Shown: piece after piece, positions 51,990 to 60,690 of the stretch
How the letters are laid out: each line of letters starts with the position of its first letter
Numbering within the stretch: the first letter of the stretch is position 1
Origin: JANQSP01 sp965226095
Lineage (GTDB): Bacteria > Bdellovibrionota > Bdellovibrionia > Bdellovibrionales > UBA1609
Direction: 5' to 3'
Length of the DNA stretch: 64,000 nt
NCBI GenBank assembly: GCA_965226095.1
Contig: OZ245336.1
Coordinates: forward strand, 744,001 to 808,000
Notes under the pieces: model-generated
The model's input: only the letters and a program-made list of their open reading frames with translations
Told to the model about the DNA's origin: nothing
Database searches by the model: none
Made by a program: the position numbers and the translations under genes

Positions 51990-52319
51990 ATGAAATACTT
52001 TTATTTGCAGGTATGTGTTCTGTTTTTTTGTTTTCAATTGTCCTGTTCTCACTTGACTATTGAAATGGCGCCAAATATTAAAAACACTACTTCTTTTACT
52101 CATTATAGTCATTATTTGTTGTTTGGTTTGATTGGTAAGGATACTTTGGATATGGATAAAATATGTCCAAATCAAACTATTGTTAAGGTTAAAAATTATT
52201 TTACTGGTGAAGATGTTTTGTTTATGCTCACCACTGTGGGTTTATACACTCCAAAGAGCACAAAAATATGGTGTGAGGCTCCGGTTAATCAGGAAGATTT
52301 TGAAGAAATAACATTATGA
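51990..52319 (+). CDS. Bor-like lipoprotein, first of a tandem pair
   Basis: 109 residues with a signal peptide and a candidate lipidated Cys19 (QLSC). The mature region resembles the Bor/Iss family (phage lambda Bor, a surface lipoprotein linked to serum survival): YLLFGLIGKDTLDMDKICPN followed by VLFMLTTVGLYTPKSTKIWC, matching the family FxxGIGxxxxxDxxxIC and TLGIYTPxxxxxxC pattern. Its stop overlaps the ATG of the second copy (ATGA), giving tight coupling. Function here is unknown. Confidence 0.72.
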   Translation: MKYFYLQVCVLFFCFQLSCSHLTIEMAPNIKNTTSFTHYSHYLLFGLIGKDTLDMDKICPNQTIVKVKNYFTGEDVLFMLTTVGLYTPKSTKIWCEAPVNQEDFEEITL

Positions 52320-52807
52320 AATATTTTATCTCTATTTGTTGCTGGATATTGTTCACTTCATGTATCCATTCCATCAAGCTATATCAAGGTTATACAGATT
52401 CACAATTACCTGTGCAGGAAAAAAGAGCGTCTTCTTTCCTGTTTGGATTGATTAGTGGAGATAATATGAAAATGTGGGAGCATTGTCCTCATGGTTGGCA
52501 GTTGATTAATGTGCACCGTACAGGTGGAGATATTTTACAATCTGTTTTAACTGTAGGGCTTTATATGCCTATAGTGATAAGGTTTGTGTGTCATAATACT
52601 TCCTCTGCCCCAGTGTTAAAGGAAGAAAGTAGCTCATCTGACTCTAATGTAACACCGGAGGCTAATGTGAAAGAGGAGGTTAATGAATCACCTAACTTGG
52701 ATAGTTTTCCTGAGAGTGAGGAATCATCTGAAGAGGATTTAGAGATAGAAGATAATCTGCTTGAAGATAATGTAGAGGAAGAAGATCTTTTAGAATTGGA
52801 TTTATAG
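52316..52807 (+). CDS. Bor-like lipoprotein with acidic C-terminal tail
   Basis: 163 residues, paralogous to the gene just upstream. Signal peptide MKYFISICCWILFTSC has the candidate lipidated Cys16. The Bor-like core is SSFLFGLISGDNMKMWEHCP, then ILQSVLTVGLYMPIVIRFVC. After residue 95 comes a 65-residue, strongly acidic Ser/Glu-rich tail absent from the first copy (for example ESEESSEEDLEIEDNLLEDN), probably disordered and exposed. It overlaps the upstream stop by four bases. It ends 2 bp before the stop of the DUF2927-like gene on the opposite strand. Confidence 0.7.
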   Translation: MKYFISICCWILFTSCIHSIKLYQGYTDSQLPVQEKRASSFLFGLISGDNMKMWEHCPHGWQLINVHRTGGDILQSVLTVGLYMPIVIRFVCHNTSSAPVLKEESSSSDSNVTPEANVKEEVNESPNLDSFPESEESSEEDLEIEDNLLEDNVEEEDLLELDL

Positions 52808-52809
52808 TC

Positions 52810-53583
52810 TTATTTTGTTTGTGCCACTTGTTGCTGTGGTGTTTTATTGACCTGTAAGTTGTGTAATATATCATTCAGTTTCATTCCAGCGGAGATTCTG
52901 TTGTCGTATAAAATTTGAATCAACTGTTTATCTCGTTCTGAAAATTCAGTTGGAGTAGAACTATAATCAGAATGAAATATACTGTCTGTATAGGAAGTAG
53001 AATCTTTCATGATGCCAAGGGATTGTGTTAATTCTTCGCGCAAAAGATGATTGCGCTGGCTTTGTGCCTGAATACTGTCATCAATCAAGACATAAGCTTT
53101 TACAATAATCTTACTATCATTCCAATCATTGCAGAAATATCCGGCTTGTTCTCCATGAGCTTGGACAACTTCTCTATATCTTTTTTTCCCACATGCCTCT
53201 GCAAATTCATCTTGTGTTGTGTATCGGACACTTATTGCATTATTTGGAACTGTGCCAATCGGTTGATTAGTAAATTCAATAGATAAACCGGTTAATTGAG
53301 CAAGCTCTCCTGTTACTCTTCTGACTTCATCGATATCACTTTGTGTGCCACCGTTAATATAGACTTTCAAACCACTTCCCCATCTCACTATAAAATCTTG
53401 TACTTGATTTTCTCCATATTCAGCACCGAAACCAACTTCAGAAAAATAATTAATCGCATCATGGCTGTAAGGTGTGTAATCAACAGTTGGGTCAGCTACC
53501 AGGTGCTCTTGAGGAACACGAGGATTACAAGCTATTTGCAGGATACAAATGGATACTATCGATAACAGTAGATGGCGAAACAT
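52810..53583 (-). CDS. DUF2927-like lipoprotein (degenerate metalloprotease fold)
   Basis: Predicted lipoprotein of 257 residues from the ATG at 53583. A TTG at 53589 is also in frame, but the AGGAG site is spaced correctly only for the ATG. The type II signal peptide ends near CILQIAC. LREELTQSLGIMKDSTSYTD followed by a C-terminal region SERDKQLIQILYDNRISAGM matches the DUF2927 pattern. The EELTQ segment takes the place where related proteases have HExxH but lacks the His ligands, so zinc catalysis is unlikely. The earlier VYINGGTQSDIDEVRRVTGE strand-helix fits a protease-like fold. Function unknown. Confidence 0.75.
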   Translation of the reverse strand: MFRHLLLSIVSICILQIACNPRVPQEHLVADPTVDYTPYSHDAINYFSEVGFGAEYGENQVQDFIVRWGSGLKVYINGGTQSDIDEVRRVTGELAQLTGLSIEFTNQPIGTVPNNAISVRYTTQDEFAEACGKKRYREVVQAHGEQAGYFCNDWNDSKIIVKAYVLIDDSIQAQSQRNHLLREELTQSLGIMKDSTSYTDSIFHSDYSSTPTEFSERDKQLIQILYDNRISAGMKLNDILHNLQVNKTPQQQVAQTK

Positions 53584-53690
53584 ATTCAATCTCCTTGTAT
53601 GATATAGGCTAGTCTCTTGTGGTGTAAAAGAATACTGATAGCACAGAGCAAAATTTTTATTTTTTCAAAATGTCATCCTTGCTTAATGTT

Positions 53691-55223
53691 TTACAAATGT
53701 TTGCTGGCCTGAAGAGTGACAAGACATAATTGATCTAACAATAGTTCCGCTTTTTTCTGGTGCTGTGTAGAGCCATTAAACAGAAAAATAAAAAATATTT
53801 TGTTGGCTTGTTTGGTTTTAAAAAAACCCGCCAAGCCGGAGACACCGTTTAAGCTTCCGGTTTTAGCGTACATTTTTGCTTGCAAAGCGTTATTCACAAA
53901 TCGTTTCTTCAAAGTGCCATCCTGTCCGGCGATGGCAAAAGCAGATTCAAATTCTGGCTGTAAAGGATGATGATGCCAATATTGAAATGCTTTTAATAAA
54001 TGAATAGCTTGAAAACGGTTTTGACGACTGAGACCTGAAGCTTCTTTCAACTGGTACTCTGTATTTGAAATCCCAAGTTGATGTTTGAGATGTCTCTTAA
54101 TTATTTTTAATCCATTGGATAAACTGCCTGGGTTTTTATTTTTCTCCACAGCTAAATTTTTCACTAACATATCCACTATAAAATTATTGGAATGCTTCAT
54201 CATCATGCGGATATTTTCACTGAGTGTTTTACCTTTCCATTCCGCCAAAACACGAGCTGTGTTCGGAATCACTCCTTTGTGTACTCCACCTTTTAGTTCA
54301 ATTCCTTTTTGTTTGAGAAATTCCACTGCATTCCATCCGGTCCATAAGGCTGGATAAGAAATGTTTTTATAGATCAGTTGCTCTTTATGTGAAAGTGGCA
54401 TCTTCCCTGTAATTTTTAAAGATTCTCTGTTAGAGTTTTTGTGGTCTTGAATAACAATCCTGATTTTACTTTTTTTAGAACGATCATTTGTTCTGGTTTT
54501 TGTAGAATTCTTTACAGACGAAAAATACAGGGGTGAAGGATCAATATGAAGTTTTAAAGTGTGACCTGGTTGTTCTCCAGGTCGAACATAAATATTTGCT
54601 GTATTCCAGTTAAAAGATAAAGCCCCTACTGGAGCGTTATAAGGAGCTCTGGAGAATGCTTTGAGTCGGGAACTTTGTTTTTTTGAATCGAAACGACTGT
54701 CATCTACAATTAAATTTCCTTGAATAGTGCGTACACCTGTTCGGCTCAAATTATTAACCAGATTCCAAAGACTTTCTGAAACAAAAGAAGGATCCCCCCC
54801 TCCTCTTAGATAAAGATCTCCCTTTAAAATAGAATTATTGACTTTGTGTTTGGATAAAAATTCTGTTTTGAATTGTAAAGATGGAGAGAAAAGATCCAGA
54901 AGTGCAGAAGCAGTGAGTATTTTTGTCAATGAGGCAGGGTTGCGGGCGCGTCTAGCATTGAGTTCATAGAGGACAGTCTGTGGATCAGCCACTACAATGC
55001 TTAAGCTGGAAACAGGAACACCACTTTTTTTAAGTGTTTGTTTTATTTTTGCTTGTAGCATTTTACTATAATTTTTGTTTGGATTTTCAGTTTTACTGTT
55101 TTGAGTTGATGGATTGGATTCCATGGAAATAACATTTTTATCTTGTTGAGCTGTAGTTAAGTGGGGAATTCCTGTTGATAAAATGAAGATGCAAATGAGT
55201 TGTCTTGATTTAATGGAATACAT
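53691..55223 (-). CDS. dacB: D-alanyl-D-alanine carboxypeptidase/endopeptidase (PBP4, DacB)
   Basis: Periplasmic penicillin-binding protein that trims stem peptides and may cut cross-links. The 510-residue product has a signal peptide and the three active-site motifs: SLTK (Ser98, Lys101, in NPASLTKILTA), SNN (in KHSNNFIVD) and KTG (in AKTGSLNGVSG). The long insertion between the first two motifs, with LKGDLYLRGGGDPSF and DDSRFD, is the PBP4 signature. A Ser/Asn/Gln-rich linker (about 30-52) separates signal peptide and catalytic domain. It is divergent from the peptide-binding lipoprotein gene, a plausible partner in peptide turnover, though that is speculation. Confidence 0.95.
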   Translation of the reverse strand: MYSIKSRQLICIFILSTGIPHLTTAQQDKNVISMESNPSTQNSKTENPNKNYSKMLQAKIKQTLKKSGVPVSSLSIVVADPQTVLYELNARRARNPASLTKILTASALLDLFSPSLQFKTEFLSKHKVNNSILKGDLYLRGGGDPSFVSESLWNLVNNLSRTGVRTIQGNLIVDDSRFDSKKQSSRLKAFSRAPYNAPVGALSFNWNTANIYVRPGEQPGHTLKLHIDPSPLYFSSVKNSTKTRTNDRSKKSKIRIVIQDHKNSNRESLKITGKMPLSHKEQLIYKNISYPALWTGWNAVEFLKQKGIELKGGVHKGVIPNTARVLAEWKGKTLSENIRMMMKHSNNFIVDMLVKNLAVEKNKNPGSLSNGLKIIKRHLKHQLGISNTEYQLKEASGLSRQNRFQAIHLLKAFQYWHHHPLQPEFESAFAIAGQDGTLKKRFVNNALQAKMYAKTGSLNGVSGLAGFFKTKQANKIFFIFLFNGSTQHQKKAELLLDQLCLVTLQASKHL

Positions 55224-55281
55224 AAATTAATATGTAGTCAATGCCATAAAGAAAGGCAATATAAAACATGGATAAAAAATA

Positions 55282-56844
55282 ATGCTTCCTTTTGTTAAAA
55301 GATTTTCATTTTTGTTTTTTATTTTATTTATTTTTTTCATATCCTGTTCAGATTCCTCATCTGATATTTCCAATAAGTCGCAAAAAAAATCCACTACATC
55401 AAAACGACATATTATTATGGCCATTGGATCCGAACCGCGCACCCTGGATCCTCGGCTGGCTACGGATGCCATTGGAATGCGTTTGGTGGACTTGTTGTTT
55501 CAGTCTTTAATTCGCCTTGGTCCTCAGTTGGAAGTCTTGCCTGGAGCGGCTCGGACATGGAGTGTTAAAGATAAAGTCTATCATTTTACTATCAGTAAGG
55601 ATCTGCGGTTTTCCAATGGCAGAGCCATTGATAAGCAGGATATTTTATTTAGTTTTAAAGAGTATCAGTCAGCACAATATCCTTTCTTTTCAGCTTTTCG
55701 AATTATTGACACTGTGGAAGTCAAAGAAACAGAGAAAGATTGGCTACTAAGTATTCAATTAAAAAAACAATCTCCCAAATTTTTAAAAGCTGATTTACCT
55801 GTATTAAAAATTTTACCAAAAAAAGAGACGCTTTTGGCAAAAAAAGATGTCTCCAGTCAACTCATAGGCTCTGGCCCTTTTATTATTAAGGAAAAAACTT
55901 CCCGACACATTATCCTACAAGCTCGGGGAGATGTACCAAAACCTCCTTGGGTTCAACAGGTTACTTTTAAAATTATTCGGGATGAGTTAACCCGTTTTCA
56001 AAAAGTTCTGACAGGGGAAATTGATATTGTACAATCTGATCTACCTGCGCAGAAAATCAAATGGTTTATGAATAAGAAAACAGATTTTAAGGTCATTCGT
56101 GGAGCAGGTTTGTCAGTGACCTATTTATTAATTAATTTTAAAGATCCTTGTTTGCAACAAAAGCCTGTTCGACAGGCTTTATCCTTTTCTTTAAATCGAG
56201 AGGATATTATTAAACATAAGCTGTATGGCTTGGCGATCAGAGCAGTATCGCTTTTACATCCTGAACATTCCTTTTTTAATAAAAATTTAAAGCAGGTTCA
56301 TTATGATTTAAAGGAAGCAAAACGTACTTTTAAAAACTTGACACCAATCTGTCAGAATAAAATTTATACATTAAAAAGTTCTCATTTAAAATCTGTTGTG
56401 GCGCAGACTGGAATATTGGCCGCTAATATTCAACAGGCTGGATTTAAATTAAAAACGGAACATTTTGAGTGGGGGACTTTTTATGGTGCTTTAAATAGTG
56501 GTCGTTTTCAACTGGCCATTTTAAATTGGACAGGGATTGTGGATCCGGATATTTATCGATTGGCTTTTCATTCCGAAGAACATCCTCCATCAGGGAGAAA
56601 TAGGGGTTTTTACACTAATAAAATTTTGGATCATTTACTGGAACAGGGTGGGTGGACAATGAATGAGGAAAAAAGAAAGAATCTGTATGATAAAGTACAG
56701 AGTGTCGTTCATCAGGATATTGCCTTTATTCCTTTGTGGCATACAGAGCAGGTGGCGGTACTTAAAAAAAATATTGTTGATTATTATTTAAGTCAGACAG
56801 GAAGTTTTTATTTCCTATTGACTGTAAAAAAGAGCAGGAATTGA
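55282..56844 (+). CDS. Peptide-binding lipoprotein, SBP family 5 (OppA/DppA-like)
   Basis: Substrate-binding component of an ABC peptide importer, 520 residues. A type II signal peptide ends in FISC. The SBP-5 pattern is clear: SEPRTLDPRLATDAIGMRLV at the N-terminal domain, WSVKDKVYHFTISKDLRFSN, RQALSFSLNREDIIKHKLYG in the hinge region, and YDKVQSVVHQDIAFIPLWHT at the C-terminus. Length fits the family. The permease and ATPase genes are not in the window, so this is an orphan binding protein here. No strong ribosome site was found. The bound ligand cannot be inferred. Confidence 0.9.
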   Translation: MLPFVKRFSFLFFILFIFFISCSDSSSDISNKSQKKSTTSKRHIIMAIGSEPRTLDPRLATDAIGMRLVDLLFQSLIRLGPQLEVLPGAARTWSVKDKVYHFTISKDLRFSNGRAIDKQDILFSFKEYQSAQYPFFSAFRIIDTVEVKETEKDWLLSIQLKKQSPKFLKADLPVLKILPKKETLLAKKDVSSQLIGSGPFIIKEKTSRHIILQARGDVPKPPWVQQVTFKIIRDELTRFQKVLTGEIDIVQSDLPAQKIKWFMNKKTDFKVIRGAGLSVTYLLINFKDPCLQQKPVRQALSFSLNREDIIKHKLYGLAIRAVSLLHPEHSFFNKNLKQVHYDLKEAKRTFKNLTPICQNKIYTLKSSHLKSVVAQTGILAANIQQAGFKLKTEHFEWGTFYGALNSGRFQLAILNWTGIVDPDIYRLAFHSEEHPPSGRNRGFYTNKILDHLLEQGGWTMNEEKRKNLYDKVQSVVHQDIAFIPLWHTEQVAVLKKNIVDYYLSQTGSFYFLLTVKKSRN

Positions 56845-56932
56845 GGTTTTTTTTATAGGTTGATTAAGTTTTTTCTTGCTCATTTGGATTTTCAAGGTAT
56901 TATGGTGGAGTTTTTAAAGGGGGTCCAATATT

Positions 56933-57181
56933 ATGGTCGTTATTCGTCTCTCACGTTGTGGTACGCGGCATAAGCCTAAGTATCGTGTGACAGTAGCCGA
57001 TTCCCGTCGAAGCGCTACAGGGCGTTTTATCGAAATTATTGGTCAGTATGATTCACTTTGTGAAGATAAAAAAAAGGCTTTTAAACTGAATATTGAAAAG
57101 TATAAACAATGGTTATCTCATGGTGCACAACCCAGTCGCACAGTGAGTAGTTTGGCGAAGAAAGTTTATTCTGTTCAGTAA
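56933..57181 (+). CDS. rpsP: 30S ribosomal protein S16
   Basis: Small-subunit protein needed for 30S assembly. The 82 residues match the family, with MVVIRLSRCGTRHKPKYRVT and the SRRSATGRFIEIIGQYD segment. GGGGGT stands before the ATG. It heads the rpsP-khpA-rimM-nnr operon. The usual downstream trmD and rplS are absent. Confidence 0.97.
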   Translation: MVVIRLSRCGTRHKPKYRVTVADSRRSATGRFIEIIGQYDSLCEDKKKAFKLNIEKYKQWLSHGAQPSRTVSSLAKKVYSVQ

Positions 57182-57217
57182 GTGAATGTGATAATTTGGA
57201 ATAAGCGAGGTATGACA

Positions 57218-57475
57218 ATGGAAGAAACAACGGTTGCTGAAATTGTTGAAATGTTGATCAAGGCTCTTGTGGATGAGCCGGACGAAGTACAGGTGACGGA
57301 AAATAAAGGCGAAAAAACGCTGGTGATTGAAGCCCGTGTAGCTAAAAAGGACATGGGAAAAGTAATTGGACGTAGTGGTCGAACCATTGATTCTCTCAGA
57401 ACAATTGTTGCTGCCTGTGGAGCTAAGAGGCGGCAAAGATGTATTTTTCAAATTATTGAAGACGACGACGAATAA
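57218..57475 (+). CDS. khpA: KH-domain RNA-binding protein KhpA
   Basis: Small RNA-binding protein of 85 residues (YlqC/KhpA family), usually co-encoded with rpsP and rimM. The KH domain has the GXXG motif within GKVIGRSGRTIDSLRTIVAA. The frame is open from a GTG at 57182, but GAGG at 57207 fits best with the ATG at 57218; an ATG at 57212 is possible. KhpA often pairs with KhpB to regulate small-RNA and cell-division functions in Gram-positive bacteria; its role in proteobacteria-like cells is less clear. Its 3' end overlaps the likely start of rimM by 20 bp. Confidence 0.9.
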   Translation: MEETTVAEIVEMLIKALVDEPDEVQVTENKGEKTLVIEARVAKKDMGKVIGRSGRTIDSLRTIVAACGAKRRQRCIFQIIEDDDE

Positions 57476-58010
57476 ATCTGCTTTTTTACATTTAGGTCAT
57501 ATCAGCCGTTCTCATGGTATCAATGGAGAAGTGTTTATTTCTTTGCTTTGCATGGATCCAGTTTTGCCGGATAAATTGAAAAATCAAAAAATTCAACTAC
57601 AAAAAAATAACAGCATTATATTAAATACGAAGGTACTTCAGGTGAGTTGTCATAAAACTGGTCTGATTGCACAGTTAGAAGGTGTTCAAAGTATTGAACA
57701 AGTGAAAGATTTAGTGGGCTCTTCCGTATTTGCTCCTAAAAATTTATTTGTTTCCACTTCCGGACAGAATATGTATTTGTGTGAAATAGAAGGATTTGAA
57801 GTGCATGATAAAAGTCGGAATTTTTTAGGAAAAGTAATGAGTTTTTCAAGCAATGGAGCACAGGATTTACTAAAGATTCAAAAGGGAGATAAAGTCTCTA
57901 ATATATTTGAAGTGCCTTTTATAGAGCCACTTATTACAGAAGTGGATTCTAAAACTAAGAAGATTTTTACTGATTTGCCTTCTGAATGGCCCGACTTGGA
58001 TGATGAATAA
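57456..58010 (+). CDS. rimM: 16S rRNA processing protein RimM
   Basis: Assembly factor for the 30S head that binds S19. The 184-residue version from a TTG at 57456 starts just before the conserved FLHLGHISRSHGINGEVFI. The open frame extends to 57366 without family similarity. The N-terminal beta-barrel domain and the C-terminal PRC-barrel part (YLCEIEGFEVHDKSRNFLGK ... VPFIEPLITEVDSKTKKIF) are both complete. The start codon is uncertain because the gene overlaps khpA and no clear ribosome site is seen; coupling to khpA translation is likely. nnr, not trmD, follows 20 bp downstream. Confidence 0.9.
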   Translation: MKTTTNKSAFLHLGHISRSHGINGEVFISLLCMDPVLPDKLKNQKIQLQKNNSIILNTKVLQVSCHKTGLIAQLEGVQSIEQVKDLVGSSVFAPKNLFVSTSGQNMYLCEIEGFEVHDKSRNFLGKVMSFSSNGAQDLLKIQKGDKVSNIFEVPFIEPLITEVDSKTKKIFTDLPSEWPDLDDE

Positions 58011-58030
58011 ATATGTTATAATACTTTATT

Positions 58031-59557
58031 ATGTCTGATTTTTTACATTTAATAACATCTGAACAAAGCCGTAAATTGGATCAACTTGCTCAAAGTGAAT
58101 TTCATTTAAGCACTGAGACACTCATGGAGTCTGCCGGCACTTTATCGGCTGAAGATATCATTTTTCAATTTAATGAAGAGCCTGTTTTAGTTTTGTGTGG
58201 CCCAGGTAACAATGGAGGGGATGGCTTAGTGCTGGCTCGACATTTGCTTTCGTCCAGTAGGACAGTTCATATTTTTTGTTCAAAAAAAAACTCCACTCTA
58301 TCGGAAGTACAAAAAAAAAGATTAAGGGATCAAGGTGTTTTAATTCAGGATCTGGAAAATATAGAGCAGATAAAAAAAACTGTGCAAGCTCATGTGCAAA
58401 AAAAAATAGTGATTGTGGATGCCATGTTTGGTGTAGGTTTATGCAGGAATGTAGAGGGTTTGTATTTGGATATTATTCATTATATCAATTCCTTAAAATC
58501 TGCATGTTCTGAGCAAATAATTAAGCCGTTTATTGTTTCTTTGGATACACCGTCCGGGTTAAATGTGGATACAGGACAAATAATGGGTATTGCTGTAAAG
58601 GCAGATAAAACACTGAGTTTCAGTTTAGCTAAACCAGGGTTTTATTTACGAAAAGGCCCTACTCATACAGGTGAAATCACAGTATTGCCTATTGGATTCC
58701 CACGATCTTTGTTATTGAAACAAGCTCATTCACATTTTTTAGTGACAGAAAAATGGGTTTCCTCTCATCTACCTGTGCGACAGGATGATGATCACAAAGC
58801 TCGGCAGGGACACTTATTGGTGCTAGCTGGCAGAGAAGGATTTTGGGGAGCCGGAGAGTTATGTGCTTTGTCTGCTTACAGGATGGGTGCTGGTTATGTT
58901 ACCTGGGCTTGTAATACAGAGAAGAATTCTTCTGTATATACAAAAACTCTACCGGATGTTTTAACGCAAAATGTTTCTGATAAAAATTTATTTGAGAAAA
59001 AAACAGCCGTGGCTATTGGCCCAGGCCTGGGAACAGGCGAGTTGACAAAAAAACTTCTATTACAATTAAAAGAATTAGAAATACCAGTGGTTGTGGATGC
59101 AGATGCTTTTATGGTTTGTATAGAAGAAAATCTTTTTCCATTACCCTCTTCCTGGGTATTAACCCCTCATGCCGGAGAACTCAGTAAACTGTTTGGATTA
59201 AAAGGAGAAGATATTGATCGGGATCCTTGTTTATATGCATGTAAGGCCAGTCAAAAAACTGGTTGTCTGGTTTTGCTAAAAGGATTTTACTCTGTTTTGT
59301 CGGATGGAGAAAAATGCTGGATTATTCCAGCGGGAAATTCTGCCTTGGCAAAAGCTGGCACAGGGGATGTTTTAACAGGCTTTATTGGTGCCTTGATGGC
59401 TCGTTCTTTGAATGCTTTTTCTTCTACAGTGATTTCTGCTTTTGTGCATGGTCGTTTAGCCGAACAGTGGGTGAGTGACGGTAAGGATAAAGATAGTTTA
59501 TTGGCACAGGATTTAAGAGATATTTTACCTTTTGTATTGCAAAATTTAAGAAAGTAA
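58031..59557 (+). CDS. nnr: Bifunctional NAD(P)H-hydrate epimerase/dehydratase Nnr
   Basis: Metabolite-repair enzyme that epimerises and dehydrates damaged NAD(P)H hydrates. The 508 residues hold the YjeF N-terminal epimerase domain (about 1-225; CGPGNNGGDGLVLARHL, VDAMFGVGL, SLDTPSGLNVDTG) and the C-terminal ADP/ATP-dependent dehydratase domain (about 235-508; GHLLVLAGREGFWGAGELCA, IGPGLGTG, VVDADAF, LTPHAGELSKL, NSALAKAGTGDVLTGFIGAL). Both domains look functional. It lies at the end of the rpsP operon in the place where trmD usually stands. Confidence 0.95.
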   Translation: MSDFLHLITSEQSRKLDQLAQSEFHLSTETLMESAGTLSAEDIIFQFNEEPVLVLCGPGNNGGDGLVLARHLLSSSRTVHIFCSKKNSTLSEVQKKRLRDQGVLIQDLENIEQIKKTVQAHVQKKIVIVDAMFGVGLCRNVEGLYLDIIHYINSLKSACSEQIIKPFIVSLDTPSGLNVDTGQIMGIAVKADKTLSFSLAKPGFYLRKGPTHTGEITVLPIGFPRSLLLKQAHSHFLVTEKWVSSHLPVRQDDDHKARQGHLLVLAGREGFWGAGELCALSAYRMGAGYVTWACNTEKNSSVYTKTLPDVLTQNVSDKNLFEKKTAVAIGPGLGTGELTKKLLLQLKELEIPVVVDADAFMVCIEENLFPLPSSWVLTPHAGELSKLFGLKGEDIDRDPCLYACKASQKTGCLVLLKGFYSVLSDGEKCWIIPAGNSALAKAGTGDVLTGFIGALMARSLNAFSSTVISAFVHGRLAEQWVSDGKDKDSLLAQDLRDILPFVLQNLRK

Positions 59558-59743
59558 CAGTTTTTTTTATAGTAGATAAAAATTTCCAGTGCTCATTTTT
59601 TTTAAAATAAATAAAGAAGTGATATTTAAACTACAAACTAGTGTAATAATTACACATCTTCAGAAATATATTGTGCTGTTTTTGTATTTATTGTAATTAA
59701 ATTTGATTGTTTAAAAAACTTAATATATTAAATGGAGATATAA

Positions 59744-60685
59744 ATGAAAATATATTTTCTTGTATTCATAATAACGTTCTATGGTTTTTCTACTCAGGCC
59801 AATGAATTGATAGATGTTGTAGAAGACAAAGACAGCGAGATTAATGATGTTCGGAATGTTATAAAATACAGTGAAATAACTGTGAATGATAGAGATGTCG
59901 GTGGAAATACAGCTCTACATTGGGCGTATTACAGGCGAAGACAAGATATTATAGATGTGTTATTGGCAGCAGGAGCTAATCCTAGAATCAAAAATAATTC
60001 CGGCAACACTGCTTCTGAAATAGGTTCATTCAATGGCAATGCTCATGTTAGAAGGTTAGTGGAATCCAAAAATCCCATGAAGACGACTCTAGTTAAACGA
60101 CCTCTTCTATCACGAGTGAATACAGTTTTTATGGAGCTTTTACATAATGGAACTGATAATCAGGTATTACAATATTTATCAGAGCAATCATTGGATCTTT
60201 ATACTATAAATAAAGCTTTACATGTTGTGATAGATAAACCTGAAGTTCTTCGAGTGATCCTGGTGATTTTATTATCGAAGGGTGGCAATGTGCATTTTGT
60301 TAATTCATTTGGTGAAAAGACACTTTTACAAAAAGCGGCGATTAAAGGAAATTTAAAACTTGTTTCCGCTTTGCTGTCTTTTGGAGCTCACCCGAATAGT
60401 CCGGTTTCTACTTTGATGGATGGTATAACAAGTGGATCACCTCAAATGGTTTCTCTCTTATTGGCTTCTGGAGCGAAAATCACAAATATAGATCAAGCTT
60501 TAGAAGAGGCTGTGCATATAGGTAAACCACAAATAGTTTCTATTGTGTTGAACACATATGTAAAGGATTATAATGGTAAAGCTGCATTGGATTGGGCTAG
60601 GAAGAATAATAAACCAGAAGTGGTTAGACTGTTGGAGAGTGCAAATGGCAAGGGCAATCGTTGTGCAAACAGTTTTTCTATATAG
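59744..60685 (+). CDS. Exported ankyrin-repeat protein
   Basis: 313 residues with a signal peptide (MKIYFLVFIITFYGFSTQA). Ankyrin repeats are clear at about residues 58-90 (GGNTALHWAYYRRRQDIIDV, LLAAGANPRIK) and 190-240 (FGEKTLLQKAAIKGNLKLVS, ALLSFGAHPN; QMVSLLLASGAKI), with a final one ending KAALDWARKNNKPEVVRLLE. The middle is helical but degenerate. It should act outside the cytoplasm as a protein-binding factor, and it parallels the exported ankyrin protein at 14303. GGAGAT precedes the ATG. tsaE begins 5 bp downstream. Confidence 0.8.
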   Translation: MKIYFLVFIITFYGFSTQANELIDVVEDKDSEINDVRNVIKYSEITVNDRDVGGNTALHWAYYRRRQDIIDVLLAAGANPRIKNNSGNTASEIGSFNGNAHVRRLVESKNPMKTTLVKRPLLSRVNTVFMELLHNGTDNQVLQYLSEQSLDLYTINKALHVVIDKPEVLRVILVILLSKGGNVHFVNSFGEKTLLQKAAIKGNLKLVSALLSFGAHPNSPVSTLMDGITSGSPQMVSLLLASGAKITNIDQALEEAVHIGKPQIVSIVLNTYVKDYNGKAALDWARKNNKPEVVRLLESANGKGNRCANSFSI

Positions 60686-60690
60686 GATAA

